A stretch of DNA of 64,000 nucleotides from CBDCPI01 sp965220245 (GTDB lineage: Bacteria > Chloroflexota > Dehalococcoidia > Lucifugimonadales > UBA3495), in the NCBI GenBank assembly GCA_965220245.1, contig CBDCPI010000004.1, forward strand, positions 62,001-126,000. Direction: 5' to 3'. Of this stretch, positions 24,612 to 33,425 are shown one piece after another; the first letter of the stretch is position 1, and every line of letters starts with the position of its first letter. The notes below the pieces were generated by a model. The model saw nothing but the letters and a program-made list of their open reading frames with translations. It was not told the origin of the DNA and did not search any database. A program made the position numbers and the translations under genes.

Positions 24612-25367
24612 TCACTCTTCCAGTTTGAGGTCGCCGATGTGTTGGCGGAACAGGTTGATGGCCTTCCGCTCCGACAAGCCAATGAAGAAGCGGAGTCCCT
24701 GGATATACTCGACGATGTCTTTGGGGAGCATCAAGAGCCGGTCCCGAGGCTCCGACTCGTGGAACAGGAGCTCTACTCCTTCTTCCAAGCCAACGTAGAG
24801 GGTGTCTTCTAGCAACAGAGAGTTGGCGGCATCCAGGTTATCGCGGGCTACCCACCGGGAAAAGACAAAGGGCAGGTTGGTCCAACGGAACCATTCTTCA
24901 CCCAAGTCATAGCGGTGGGGATAGCCCCGGGCGCTAAAGCGGCGGCGCAGGGCTTGGTCGTCGGTGACCAGAAATGCGTCGTAGGTGTCTTCCATACCGA
25001 CGTAAGTTTCCGGCTCGACGCCGTACTTCAGCGACAGCAACACTTGAAGCAAGCGGTGGGAAGTGCCTCCGAGGTCCGGGACCGCGATACGAGCCCCGTC
25101 CAACTCTGCGGCGGGTCTGGTGGAATAAAACAAAACGCTTCTGGCCCGCTCGGTGGACGCAATACAGAACCCGGCCACCGGCTTACACTGGTCCTCCAAG
25201 CGAAAGGCGTCCACCAATGGCACCGGGCCGGCGTCAATCTCGTCGTTAAGGATGGCCGGTCCAATGGCCGGGGGCAAAAGCTCGCGGAGCTCGAGACCCC
25301 GGCGCTCCATATCGACGTAGAAGGCCTCGGCGTTCAAGTAAGGCACCCTAGCAACCCTAACCGTCAT
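24612..25367 (-). CDS. mqnA: MqnA/MqnD-family protein, probable chorismate dehydratase
   Basis: A 251-residue protein of the periplasmic-binding-protein-like fold used by MqnA and MqnD of the futalosine menaquinone pathway. The N-terminus VARVPYLNAEAFY matches the MqnA signature (usually VpYLNa.Pl). ALRRRFSARGYPHRYDLGEE, then WTNLPFVFSRWVAR, match the later substrate-binding segments. MqnA dehydrates chorismate to 3-enolpyruvylbenzoate. No other mqn gene is in the window. Its stop is directly followed, in frame, by the MetF-like coding sequence. Confidence 0.75.
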   Translation of the reverse strand: MTVRVARVPYLNAEAFYVDMERRGLELRELLPPAIGPAILNDEIDAGPVPLVDAFRLEDQCKPVAGFCIASTERARSVLFYSTRPAAELDGARIAVPDLGGTSHRLLQVLLSLKYGVEPETYVGMEDTYDAFLVTDDQALRRRFSARGYPHRYDLGEEWFRWTNLPFVFSRWVARDNLDAANSLLLEDTLYVGLEEGVELLFHESEPRDRLLMLPKDIVEYIQGLRFFIGLSERKAINLFRQHIGDLKLEE

Positions 25368-25644
25368 TGGTCAACACCAGCATGTGTAAAGTTTCGGCTG
25401 CGGCCACCCGTTGCCGAAAGACGTGGTGATTTTAGGCGCATTGATTTTTCCCGTCAAGGATTTCGGAACAGTGGTCAGGACGATTGCAAAGTCCTAAACC
25501 AATACCAAGGTGGGATGTGCATTTCGGGGGTTTTGACGAGGATCGAAAGGACTCTACGGCACCTCATATCACCCTTAGGCCCCAACCTGGTGGGCACCGA
25601 CAGGGCGTTCTGGCGATATGTACATTTCACCTTGGCTTTAGTTT

Positions 25645-25819
25645 AGGTCGGACCAAGACGGTCTGCGAGGGCCGGTTTCAGTAGACTTCACCGTCGTCCC
25701 GGCTTTCGCCGGGACCCAGGAATGCTAAGACAACTGCACCGTTTTCCAGTAAGAAATCCTGGATTCCGGCCTCCGCCGGAAAGACGGCGTGTGGTTTTAC
25801 GGACTTTGCACAAGCCCTG
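25645..25819 (-). repeat. Copy of the repeat element at 38570-38916, inverted and partial
   Basis: The stretch from AGGTCGGACCAAGACGGTCT to GGACTTTGCACAAGCCCTG is the near-identical complement of 38570-38896 apart from its centre. Here the middle holds a single hairpin (GGATTCCGGCCTCCGCCGG); the other copy has a longer palindrome. The flank from 25368 to 25644 has no gene. It contains AGGACGATTGCAAAGTC at about 25479-25495, the same sequence as an end of the second MITE near 38.93 kb. A weak CAGCATGTGTAAAGT at about 25379 could be a distant end of the element. Confidence 0.65.
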
Positions 25820-25882
25820 CCTAGTGAGTCCGGTTCTTCGACACTATCGTAAATAAAGGGTACACTTGGCCTCGGAGTCGTT

Positions 25883-27352
25883 TTGGGTAAGTTGCTGCTA
25901 ATTCTAGCCCTGGGTCTAACCGGCCTGGTACTGCTGCCGGTGGCAAGCACCCGTGCCGACGAGGGCGCCATCGAGGTGATGTCCACCTCGGCGGAGAGCC
26001 AGTTCCCCGACGGGATAAAGTTCTCAATAACCGTTCGTAGCGAAGTTGAGATCGAGGATATTCGGGTATTTTTCACCAAAGCCGGGCAGACCGGGATAAG
26101 CGCCTATCGGGCAGTAGACTTTGAGCCCGGGACCCTAGTAAACGGGGAATCCGTGCTTAGCAGCCGAGGCAGCGACTACTTTCCACCCGGCACCCGCATG
26201 AAGTTCTCCTTCCAGATATGGGACAAGGCCGGAGCGATGGTGCGGACTCCGGAAGAGGACTTTACTTACATCGACAACCGGTTCGAATGGCGCACCGTAA
26301 ACTCCGGACTAATCACAGCGTACTACTACGGTGAATACGTCGAAGAACGGGCCAAGACGGTGCTGGAGGCGGCTGAGGGCGCCTTGGAACGCATGGCGCC
26401 GGTGCTGGGGATAGAGCCCACCAAACCGCTCCAGATCGTTTCTTATAACAATTACCGGCACATGTCGATGGCGTTGCCCTTTACATCGCAAACAACGCGG
26501 GAACGGCTTCGCACCCAAGGGATGGCCTTCTCCGACGAGCGGGTCTTACTGGTCCATGGCTTCGACGCCACGGTCAGGGGGACTACCTCCCACGAGTTTA
26601 CCCATCTCTTGGTAGCGGAAGCTGCCGGCCGGGCCAGCGCTCAAGTACCGGCTTGGTTGAACGAGGGCTTGGCCGAATACGGTAACCTGGACCCCACCGA
26701 CGATTATCCCGCCGCTCTCCGATACGGGATTTTTACCCGGCGGCTCAAGCCCTTGTGGTACCAAGACTCTTTCAGCGGCACGCCGGATGACATCATTATT
26801 GCGTATGGTCAAGGCCGGTCGGTGGTCTTTTACATGATCAACCGGTACGGTCCAGAGAAAATGGCGCAATTATTCCAGGTCTTGCAAAAAACTCTGGACA
26901 TTGATGCGGCCCTCCAAGAGGTCTACGGGCTGGACCAGTACGGGTTGGATACGGAGTGGCGTTTGGCCATCGGCATAGAGCCCTTGCCCCCGCCGGAGGA
27001 CTTGGAACGCCGGGTCCAGAAAGCAGGGACCCCGGAAGCAGAGAGCCCGGGACCGGCGGGCCCGGACCCGGAAACGCCCGAGCCGACAGCGGAGTCAGCG
27101 CCGCCGGGGGAGGAGCAGGTAAAGGATGCCGGGCCAGCCGCCTCTGAGGTACAGGGGCCGCCGTCCGAACCCGGCCCGGCCCCTTCGGCAGAGGATAGGG
27201 GAGAGCGGCCTAGCTCTCCCGGCGGGTGTAGCTCGCCAGTCCTGGGGGAAAGCCGAGCGGCGCTCGGCTTAGGCAGCCTGCTGCTCCTAGGCGCCGCCGT
27301 GGGTCTGATGTGGCGCCGGGCCCTGCGCCCAATCAACGAGCCCTGGGATTAA
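25883..27352 (+). CDS. Secreted, membrane-anchored gluzincin-type metallopeptidase
   Basis: A 489-residue exported protein. A signal peptide covers residues 1-25, followed by a beta-rich domain to about 135. The zinc site is HEFTH (His237, His241) with the downstream WLNEGLAEY (Glu261), as in Peptidase_MA-like gluzincins. Residues 375-450 are a Pro/Glu-rich low-complexity linker. They are followed by a membrane helix (LGLGSLLLLGAAVGLMW) and a short basic tail, so the enzyme is held at the outer face of the membrane. The start is a TTG. The 3' end overlaps the convergent permease gene by 20 bp. Confidence 0.85.
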   Translation: MGKLLLILALGLTGLVLLPVASTRADEGAIEVMSTSAESQFPDGIKFSITVRSEVEIEDIRVFFTKAGQTGISAYRAVDFEPGTLVNGESVLSSRGSDYFPPGTRMKFSFQIWDKAGAMVRTPEEDFTYIDNRFEWRTVNSGLITAYYYGEYVEERAKTVLEAAEGALERMAPVLGIEPTKPLQIVSYNNYRHMSMALPFTSQTTRERLRTQGMAFSDERVLLVHGFDATVRGTTSHEFTHLLVAEAAGRASAQVPAWLNEGLAEYGNLDPTDDYPAALRYGIFTRRLKPLWYQDSFSGTPDDIIIAYGQGRSVVFYMINRYGPEKMAQLFQVLQKTLDIDAALQEVYGLDQYGLDTEWRLAIGIEPLPPPEDLERRVQKAGTPEAESPGPAGPDPETPEPTAESAPPGEEQVKDAGPAASEVQGPPSEPGPAPSAEDRGERPSSPGGCSSPVLGESRAALGLGSLLLLGAAVGLMWRRALRPINEPWD

Positions 27353-28310
27353 AGGCGTCGTTGACGGCGTCCCCCAACAGGTTGAAGGTAAACAAGAGGA
27401 TAGTCAGCGTGCCCACCGGGAACAAAAGCAAGTGAGGATTGGTCCTCAACACGGAAATGCTGGCGTTCTCAAAAATCATCAGTCCCAGGCTAGGGGTGGG
27501 CGGCTGGACCCCGATGCCCAAGAAGCTCAGAAAGACCTCGGACCCGGCGATGCCGGCCAGCCCCGCCGAGACCACCACAATCACCGGGCCCAGCACATTG
27601 GGCAACACGTGCCTCCAGAGCATGGCCGGGGTGGATACCCCTACCGAGCGGGCCGCTTCCACGTACTGGTTCTCCCGGACCTGTAGCACCTGTCCCCTTA
27701 CCAACCGGGCCATCCCAAACCAGGAAAAAATCGCCAGCGCCAAGGAAAGCACCAAGTAGTCGGCCACGCCGAGCTTCACGATGTCAATCCCCAGGGTATC
27801 TTCTACGCCGCGGATCCACTGGGTCATCGGCGGCTTGATGGTGGCGATAAAAATCAGCACCAGCAATATTTCCGGGAAGGCGGAGGTCACCTCCCCTACC
27901 CGCATGATCACGGTATCGATCCACCGGCCAAAATAGCCGGCGAGAAGTCCCAGGGTGATGCCCAAGACCAAGCTGCCAGTGACCAGGGTGACCACGGTAA
28001 TAATAACCGTCGTCCTCAGACCGTAGATGATACGAGTCAGAATGTCCCGTCCTAGCCGGTCGGTGCCGAAGGGGTGAGAGAGGCTGGGGCCTTGTTTCGC
28101 CTCGGTCAAACTCTGGTCGTTGTAACCGTAGGGCGTAACCACCGGGGCCAAGACGCCGGCGCCGTACATGAGCAGTATGACCGACAAACAAGCTACGCCC
28201 AGTTTCTTGCTGAGCAACCGGCGTAGAGAAATCGCCCAATAATTGCGGCTACGCCTAGGCTCTGGGGCGGTTAATACTTGGGCCTCATCCCGCCCGTTGC
28301 TAAGTGCCAA
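27333..28310 (-). CDS. Dipeptide/oligopeptide-type ABC transporter permease (DppC-like)
   Basis: A 325-residue inner-membrane permease with an N-terminal cytoplasmic arm, one early helix (LGVACLSVILLMYGAGVLA) and five more helices after residue 95. The HPFGTDRLGRDILTRIIYGL signature and the EAA-type loop (YVEAARSVGVSTPAMLWRHVLPN) identify it as DppC-like. It overlaps the DppB-like gene by 11 bp. The operon continues from the substrate-binding protein gene. ATPase subunits are absent nearby and must come from elsewhere. Confidence 0.93.
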   Translation of the reverse strand: MALSNGRDEAQVLTAPEPRRSRNYWAISLRRLLSKKLGVACLSVILLMYGAGVLAPVVTPYGYNDQSLTEAKQGPSLSHPFGTDRLGRDILTRIIYGLRTTVIITVVTLVTGSLVLGITLGLLAGYFGRWIDTVIMRVGEVTSAFPEILLVLIFIATIKPPMTQWIRGVEDTLGIDIVKLGVADYLVLSLALAIFSWFGMARLVRGQVLQVRENQYVEAARSVGVSTPAMLWRHVLPNVLGPVIVVVSAGLAGIAGSEVFLSFLGIGVQPPTPSLGLMIFENASISVLRTNPHLLLFPVGTLTILLFTFNLLGDAVNDAFNPRAR

Positions 28311-29247
28311 ACTGGCTGCCCCCCAACCGGATGCGCGGGTCCATCAAGGGATAGATGAGGTCGACCACCAAGTTGGCCATCACGAACAGCATGGTGCCGA
28401 TTAGGACGATGGCGTTAATCACCGGGTAATCTCTGGAGAAAACGGACTCTATCAGCAAATTTCCGACTCCCGGGATGCCGAAGAACCGCTCGACGATAAA
28501 CGAAGTAAACGCCAAGCTGGCCAAGGAGAAACCGAGAGTAGTGACCACGGGAATCAAAGAGTTGCGGAGAATGTGACGGTTGCGCACGGCACGCTCGGTC
28601 AACCCTTTGGCCCGCGCGGTCCGCACGTAGTCCTGAGACACCACGTCCAAGGTGCTGGCCCGGGTCAAGCGGGCGATAATCGCGATGCCTGGCACCCCCA
28701 TGGCCACCGCCGGGAGTACGATTTGGGTATCAAAAAACCCTCCCCAACCGTGGGTGGGCAAAACGTCCAGCTTTAGTGCGAAGATTAGCAACAAGCCGGG
28801 CGCAGTTAAGAATATGGGCACCGACTGGCCCACCAAAGTGGCCGCCACCGCGACGGTGTCGAGCCCGGTTCCTTGTTTCATCGCCGCGAATAAGCCTATC
28901 GGCACCCCCAAGCCGACCGAAATAATCAACGCCGCAATGTTCAATTGGGCCGAGACCCACATCTTATTCTTGAGCAACTCCCCAACGCTGCGGCCCCGGT
29001 ATTTGAAACTCTCGCCAAAATCGCCGCGGGTTACATTGCGAATGTACCGGCCATACTGGACAAAGATGTTGTCATTGAGCCCCCGCTGCTCCCGGATTCG
29101 CTCCACCACCTTGGGGTCCGAATGTTTCCCCATCAACACTTCCACCGGATCGCCAGGCCCAAAGCGGCCCAAGGCGAAAGCGATAAAGGACACAATGACC
29201 AGGATGACCGGCAGCCAAGCCAATCGACGCGCTACGTAAGTCCCCAT
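28300..29247 (-). CDS. Dipeptide/oligopeptide-type ABC transporter permease (DppB-like)
   Basis: A 315-residue permease beginning with the standard DppB helix (MGTYVARRLAWLPVILVIVS). The GDPVEVLMG box and the EAA loop DYVRTARAKGLTERAVRNRH are clear. Six membrane helices are expected. Pairs with the DppC-like protein to form the channel. Encoded 15 bp after the substrate-binding protein gene. Confidence 0.93.
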   Translation of the reverse strand: MGTYVARRLAWLPVILVIVSFIAFALGRFGPGDPVEVLMGKHSDPKVVERIREQRGLNDNIFVQYGRYIRNVTRGDFGESFKYRGRSVGELLKNKMWVSAQLNIAALIISVGLGVPIGLFAAMKQGTGLDTVAVAATLVGQSVPIFLTAPGLLLIFALKLDVLPTHGWGGFFDTQIVLPAVAMGVPGIAIIARLTRASTLDVVSQDYVRTARAKGLTERAVRNRHILRNSLIPVVTTLGFSLASLAFTSFIVERFFGIPGVGNLLIESVFSRDYPVINAIVLIGTMLFVMANLVVDLIYPLMDPRIRLGGSQFGT

Positions 29248-29262
29248 TTCTAGAACAAGTCC

Positions 29263-30969
29263 CTACCCGGCGTCACTCAAGTAAACGTAGCGGAGCCGGG
29301 GGATATAGAGAGGAGGCAAGAGGTAGTCATGGACATACGGCTTGACCAGCACATACCGCTCCCCACTGTACCAAAGAGGTATCCAAGGCGCGTCGTCGAT
29401 GATTAACTGCTCCACCTGGTTATACAACCGGTGGCGCACGGCCTCATCGGTCTCGGTACGGGCTTGCTCCAGCAAAGCGTCGACTTGGGGATTGCTGTAA
29501 TTGGTGTGGTTATTGCCGCTTTCGCTGTGAAAAAGTATATCCAGGAAGTTCTCCGGGTCCGGATAATCGGCAATCCAGCCGCTGTCGAACATCTGGAAGC
29601 GGCGGCGGTGAAGGTCTTTCAAGAAGGTTGCAAATTCGGTCTGCTGAAATTCGGCCTGAATCCCCAAGTTCTTTTTCCACATTTGGAGGACCACCTCCAT
29701 GTCCAGGCTGACCGTGGCGCCGAAGCTACCGGAGGTAGTTATGGTAAGAGGAGGAAAGTCGTCGAGGTCTTCCCCGTACTTGGACTCTGCCAGTAGCTGC
29801 CTCGCCCGTTCGGGATCAAAGCCGTAGCTCTTGAGGTCATGGTTGTACCCCGGGAACCCGGGCGGCAGGATTCCATAGGCCGGGACGACTTGGTCCGCCA
29901 GCACCACAGTAGCGATTTCCTGTTTGTCCACGGCCAAGTTCAAGGCCTGCCGGACTTTCGGGTCGTCCAAGGGTGGCTCATCAACGTTCAAGCCGATGTA
30001 CTGGACACTGAAGGTCGGCGGGGCTTGCCGCAACTCCGCGTTCAGCACATTAGAGGGGTCCAGAATCCGGTCCAAGTCGGCCAGACCTACCCCGGCAACG
30101 TGAATCTCATCGTTCTCGTACATGAGCATCGAAGTGCCGCCGCTGAGAATCATTTCCACGGCTTCCAAGCGAGCCGGGCCCAGATGGTAGTCCGAGTCTC
30201 GGGAAAGGACCATCAACTCTCCCACGTCGTACTGTGAGAGCTTAAAAGGGCCGGTGCCATTGGGGGTCCGGAACCACCGCTTTGGGTCCGCTTCAACGTT
30301 TTCCCGGTCTAGAACAAAGGCGGTAGGATAGGTCAATTTGGCCAAGAAGTAGGACTTGGGCTCGTCGATGGTTATTTCCAAGGTGTGTTCGTCGATGACC
30401 TTCACGCCAGATATGGTCTGGGCGTCACCGGCCAGTTTTTCCTTCACGCCGACGATGTCCCCTAGATATTGGTCTACCACCGGAGACTCGGTCAGGGGGT
30501 TAGTGGCCCGCTCCAGAGACCAGCGCACGTCTTCGGCGGTGACCGGCCTGCCGTCGTGAAAGGTAGCCTCGGGCCTTAGGTGAAAGGTGTAAACCGTGCC
30601 GTCGGGGCTAATTTCCCAGTCCTTAGCCAAGTCGGGCACAATCTTCAGGTCCCGGTCGATGGTTACCAGCCCGCCAAACACCTCAAGGATGATTTGGGCC
30701 GAAGTGGCATCGGTGGTCAAGTGGGGGTCTAGCGTGGGAGGGTCAATAAACAGCCGGACCAGCCGCCCGCCATCCGGTTCGGTGTTCTCTTCGGAGGCCT
30801 CCGGCGCCGGCGCCGGAGGAGCGCTGGTGGTAGCTTGGGGCGTTGGCGGCGCGACCTGGGCTTCGTTCGTGGCCGGGGCTTCGTTCGTGGCCGGAGAAGC
30901 CGACGATCCGGTGCACGCGGCGAGGAGCGCCAAAACGCCAAAGGCGACTAGTAGAGACTTCCAAGCCAT
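29263..30969 (-). CDS. Family 5 ABC transporter substrate-binding lipoprotein
   Basis: A 568-residue lipoprotein of the peptide/nickel/opine binding family (SBP_bac_5). The signal peptide ends in the lipobox LLAAC, with the lipidated Cys near residue 19. A Thr/Asn/Pro/Ala-rich tether with the tandem repeat ATNEAPATNEA follows. Core features include PDLAKDWEISPDGTVYTFHL, TAEDVRWSLERATNP and DPERARQLLAESKY. I prefer the start at MAWKSLL (30969); an in-frame ATG ten codons earlier is possible. First gene of the three-gene transport operon; ligand not predictable. Confidence 0.9.
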   Translation of the reverse strand: MAWKSLLVAFGVLALLAACTGSSASPATNEAPATNEAQVAPPTPQATTSAPPAPAPEASEENTEPDGGRLVRLFIDPPTLDPHLTTDATSAQIILEVFGGLVTIDRDLKIVPDLAKDWEISPDGTVYTFHLRPEATFHDGRPVTAEDVRWSLERATNPLTESPVVDQYLGDIVGVKEKLAGDAQTISGVKVIDEHTLEITIDEPKSYFLAKLTYPTAFVLDRENVEADPKRWFRTPNGTGPFKLSQYDVGELMVLSRDSDYHLGPARLEAVEMILSGGTSMLMYENDEIHVAGVGLADLDRILDPSNVLNAELRQAPPTFSVQYIGLNVDEPPLDDPKVRQALNLAVDKQEIATVVLADQVVPAYGILPPGFPGYNHDLKSYGFDPERARQLLAESKYGEDLDDFPPLTITTSGSFGATVSLDMEVVLQMWKKNLGIQAEFQQTEFATFLKDLHRRRFQMFDSGWIADYPDPENFLDILFHSESGNNHTNYSNPQVDALLEQARTETDEAVRHRLYNQVEQLIIDDAPWIPLWYSGERYVLVKPYVHDYLLPPLYIPRLRYVYLSDAG

Positions 30970-31104
30970 ACCTTGTCCCTTTTTCAAGAACACCGCCATT
31001 TACCGTCCGGCCACTGGCCAAGGACCGGATAACCGGTAGGTTAACACGGCAGGCATCAATCAACCAGTTGCCGCCAACCAGTTGCCGCGCCGCCGACACG
31101 CTTC

Positions 31105-31133
31105 TTGTCACTGGGGAGGCTATTTGCTACCAT
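31105..31133 (+). promoter_or_regulatory. Possible sigma-70-type promoter for the tRNA pair
   Basis: TTGTCA (31105-31110) and TACCAT (31128-31133) are 17 bp apart, about 90 bp before tRNA-His. This is a reasonable -35/-10 pair, but it is only a pattern match. Confidence 0.3.
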
Positions 31134-31220
31134 TAGGACGTTAAACGATGTCGGCCGCCCCTATGCCAACCAGTTGTTTACAAAAGGCTGGGCGAGGGAG
31201 CCGGTTGGCGAGTTTCTCGC

Positions 31221-31298
31221 GGCGAGCGTAGCCAAGGGGTCCAAGGCGCCTGTCTGTGGCACAGGAGATCACGGGTTCGAATCCCGTCGCTCGCCCCA
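31221..31298 (+). tRNA. tRNA-His (GTG)
   Basis: A full cloverleaf is visible. The anticodon stem CCTGT/ACAGG encloses CTGTGGC, giving anticodon GTG. The T arm is CGGGTTCGAATCCCG. With U8 in its proper place, the first base (31221) is the extra G at position -1 that marks histidine tRNAs. It pairs with C73 at 31295, and CCA (31296-31298) is encoded. Confidence 0.95.
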
Positions 31299-31310
31299 TG
31301 CGGATCACAT

Positions 31311-31386
31311 GCGCCTGTAGCTCAATGGAGAGAGCACTGGGCTTCGGACCCAGGGGTTGCGGGTTCGAGTCCTGCCGGGCGCGCCA
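31311..31386 (+). tRNA. tRNA-Arg (TCG)
   Basis: The acceptor stem is GCGCCTG/CGGGCGC. The anticodon stem CTGGG/CCCAG holds the loop CTTCGGA, giving anticodon TCG for CGA codons. The T arm is CGGGTTCGAGTCCTG. Discriminator G (31383) is followed by an encoded CCA (31384-31386). It lies 12 bp after tRNA-His, so the two are probably one transcript. Confidence 0.95.
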
Positions 31387-31591
31387 ACACTGGGCCTAGA
31401 TTCCACCACCAATCTGTTCCGTGCCCCGGCGCGTCAATGACTTTACCCGTACTCCAATTAGATTTTCACCCACATCGCCTTATACGGCACCGAGCGCCCC
31501 TGCGGATGTTCCACCAGCAAATCAAAGTCCGGAGCGGACGGAGGCGGCGCAATGCCGAGGCGAGACCAACCCGGATTCGGCGGGAGTAAGT

Positions 31592-32356
31592 ATGACCACT
31601 AGCGGCTATCGACTCCTCGACCGGGCCGAAATCTCCATGAACTCCTTCTACCCCCGGCGTAATTGGACTCCAACGCCGAGGGGAGTGGAGGACCACACCG
31701 TTGAAGTGGCCGATGGACTCTCTCTATCCTGCCGGTTCTTCCCGGTAGGGCCCAAGAGCCCTACGGTCTTGTTTTTCTACGGCAATGGGGAAACGGCCTG
31801 CGATTACGACGGCATTGCTCCCCTGTATAACCAGATTGGGGCCAACTTTTTTGTGGCAGACTACCGGGGTTACGGCCGCAGCGGCGGACTTCCGGCTTTT
31901 AGCCTCATGCTGTCCGACGCCCACCAAGTCCTTCAGGCTCTCGCCAAAATCTTGGATTCCGCGCAATACAGCAAGGACATCTACGTCATGGGCCGGTCGA
32001 TGGGCCGACATCCGGCGTTCGAAATCGGCGCAAACGCCGGGGACAGCATCAAAGGGTTGATCGTGGAGAGCGGGCGGGCCAGCCTGGCCCAGTTTACCCG
32101 GGGGTTGGACTCGTCAATCGCCCAACCTTTGGAAGCCGCTTACCAAGACAAGGTGCGTTCCATAACCGCTCCGGTCTTGGTAATTCATGGTGAATTGGAC
32201 CAGTTGGCTCCGGTGCAGCACGCCGCGGTCATGTTCGAAAGCTTCTCCTCGGAGAATAAACGGATGGTCACCATTCCGGGCGCAGGCCACAACGATTTGC
32301 TGCACCAAGGGCTGCAAGAGTATTTCGCCGCTATCAGCGCCCTTTTGTTCTCGTAG
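31592..32356 (+). CDS. Alpha/beta hydrolase
   Basis: A 254-residue alpha/beta hydrolase like the ABHD/BEM46 group. The oxyanion region is FFYGNGETA, the nucleophile elbow is GRSMGRHPA, the acid lies in HGELDQLAP and the base in GAGHNDL. No signal peptide. I start at the ATG at 31592, with GGGAG 8 bases upstream; a longer reading adds 57 residues rich in Pro and Ser without homology. The 206-bp repeat begins one base after its stop codon. Confidence 0.85.
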   Translation: MTTSGYRLLDRAEISMNSFYPRRNWTPTPRGVEDHTVEVADGLSLSCRFFPVGPKSPTVLFFYGNGETACDYDGIAPLYNQIGANFFVADYRGYGRSGGLPAFSLMLSDAHQVLQALAKILDSAQYSKDIYVMGRSMGRHPAFEIGANAGDSIKGLIVESGRASLAQFTRGLDSSIAQPLEAAYQDKVRSITAPVLVIHGELDQLAPVQHAAVMFESFSSENKRMVTIPGAGHNDLLHQGLQEYFAAISALLFS

Positions 32357-32357
32357 A

Positions 32358-32563
32358 GGGTATTTAAAAACCGATTGCAGCCCATCCCTTCGACAGGCTC
32401 AGGACAGGCCCTGTCATTCCGAACGAAGTGAGGAATCTAAAATGCCCGGCGGCAGCAACGCCTAAGAAGGCGAGGAGTTTAGACCCTTCGCGGAGTTTAT
32501 CTTGAGCGCAGCCGAAAGGCTCAGGGTGACAGGTGACTGGTTGCTAGGACTTTGGAGACACCC
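32358..32563 (+). repeat. 206-bp palindromic repeat, left copy of an inverted pair
   Basis: It runs from GGGTATTTAAAAACCGATTG to GGAGACACCC and contains CCCTTCGACAGGCTCAGGAC, a type II core (TGTCATTCCGAACGAAGTGA) and a second arm ending in CAGGGTGACA. The complement lies at 33825-34029 at roughly 85-90% identity by eye. Short terminal inverted repeats of the form GGGTRTYT are present. It fits the gap between the stop codons of two convergent genes with one and two bases to spare. Confidence 0.75.
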
Positions 32564-32565
32564 AC

Positions 32566-33399
32566 CTACTTCTTGACGAACTTCTGGACCCGCTGATTGG
32601 CGGTGTCCACCGCGTAAATGTCCCCACGAGAGTCGCTATATACGTTATGCCCGAACTCGAAAGTGCGCCCTCGGGCCAGCAACTCGCCATCCAGGTTGAA
32701 TACGCTGATGCGGGGCACTTGGTCGGTGACGTAAACGTTTTGCGCCGCGTCAATGTGAACCCCCATGGGGTACTTGAAGTCGGTCCACTGGTCTAGGAAT
32801 GCTCCATCCGGGCTGAACACCTGCACCCGGCTATTCTCCCGGTCGCAAACGTACACCCGGCCGTCGTTGGCTACCCGGATGCTGTGGGGAACGCGGAACT
32901 GTCCCGGACCGCTGCCGGGGTTGCCAAAGGACGCCAGATGCGTCCCGTCGGGGCTGAAACGGTGGACCGAGGAGTTCCCGTAGCCATCGGACACGTAGAT
33001 GTCGCCGCCCGGCGCAACTGCAATATCCGACGGGTGGTTGAAGGGGGCTTGCAGCGCCGCCGTATACCGGTTGCCCAAGGCCATCAAGACTCCGCCGTCG
33101 GTGGTGCACTTCAATACTTGGTGAGCATCCCGGTCCGCCAGATAAACGCTGTCGTCCGGACCGATGTACAGGTGATGGGCGTCTTCCAACAGGCCGTCGC
33201 GCCTGGTCCACCCTGACAGGAAATTGCCCTGCTGGTCGAAAACCATGACCGGCGGCCCCCGGCGCTGGAAAACATAGACCCGGTCTTGAGAGTCGACGGC
33301 GACGGCGCTAGGACCTTGAAAGGCTTCGCCTGCTGGCAACTGTGCCCATTGCGGCTGGTACTCGTACACGAAATCGCCCATCCCGATGGTAATGGCCAT
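32566..33399 (-). CDS. NHL-repeat six-bladed beta-propeller protein
   Basis: A 277-residue beta-propeller of the NHL/peptidyl-alpha-hydroxyglycine alpha-amidating lyase-like type. Repeated blades read as VAVDSQDRVYVFQRRG, LYIGPDDSVYLADRDAHQVL, IAVAPGGDIYVSDGYGNSSV, IRVANDGRVYVCDRENSRVQ and IYAVDTANQRVQKF. The ATG at 33399 has TAGGAGG about 10 bases upstream. No signal peptide is visible, although many relatives are exported. The gene lies between two inverted copies of a 206-bp repeat. Function unknown: a lyase, binding protein or sensor domain are all possible. Confidence 0.8.
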   Translation of the reverse strand: MAITIGMGDFVYEYQPQWAQLPAGEAFQGPSAVAVDSQDRVYVFQRRGPPVMVFDQQGNFLSGWTRRDGLLEDAHHLYIGPDDSVYLADRDAHQVLKCTTDGGVLMALGNRYTAALQAPFNHPSDIAVAPGGDIYVSDGYGNSSVHRFSPDGTHLASFGNPGSGPGQFRVPHSIRVANDGRVYVCDRENSRVQVFSPDGAFLDQWTDFKYPMGVHIDAAQNVYVTDQVPRISVFNLDGELLARGRTFEFGHNVYSDSRGDIYAVDTANQRVQKFVKK

Positions 33400-33425
33400 A
33401 CTCAGGCGCCTCCTAACGTCGCCGT

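Noticed and set aside
30860..30897. Tandem 18-bp repeat in the substrate-binding protein gene
   Set aside because: It is only two units and encodes part of the flexible lipoprotein tether, so it is ordinary low-complexity sequence.
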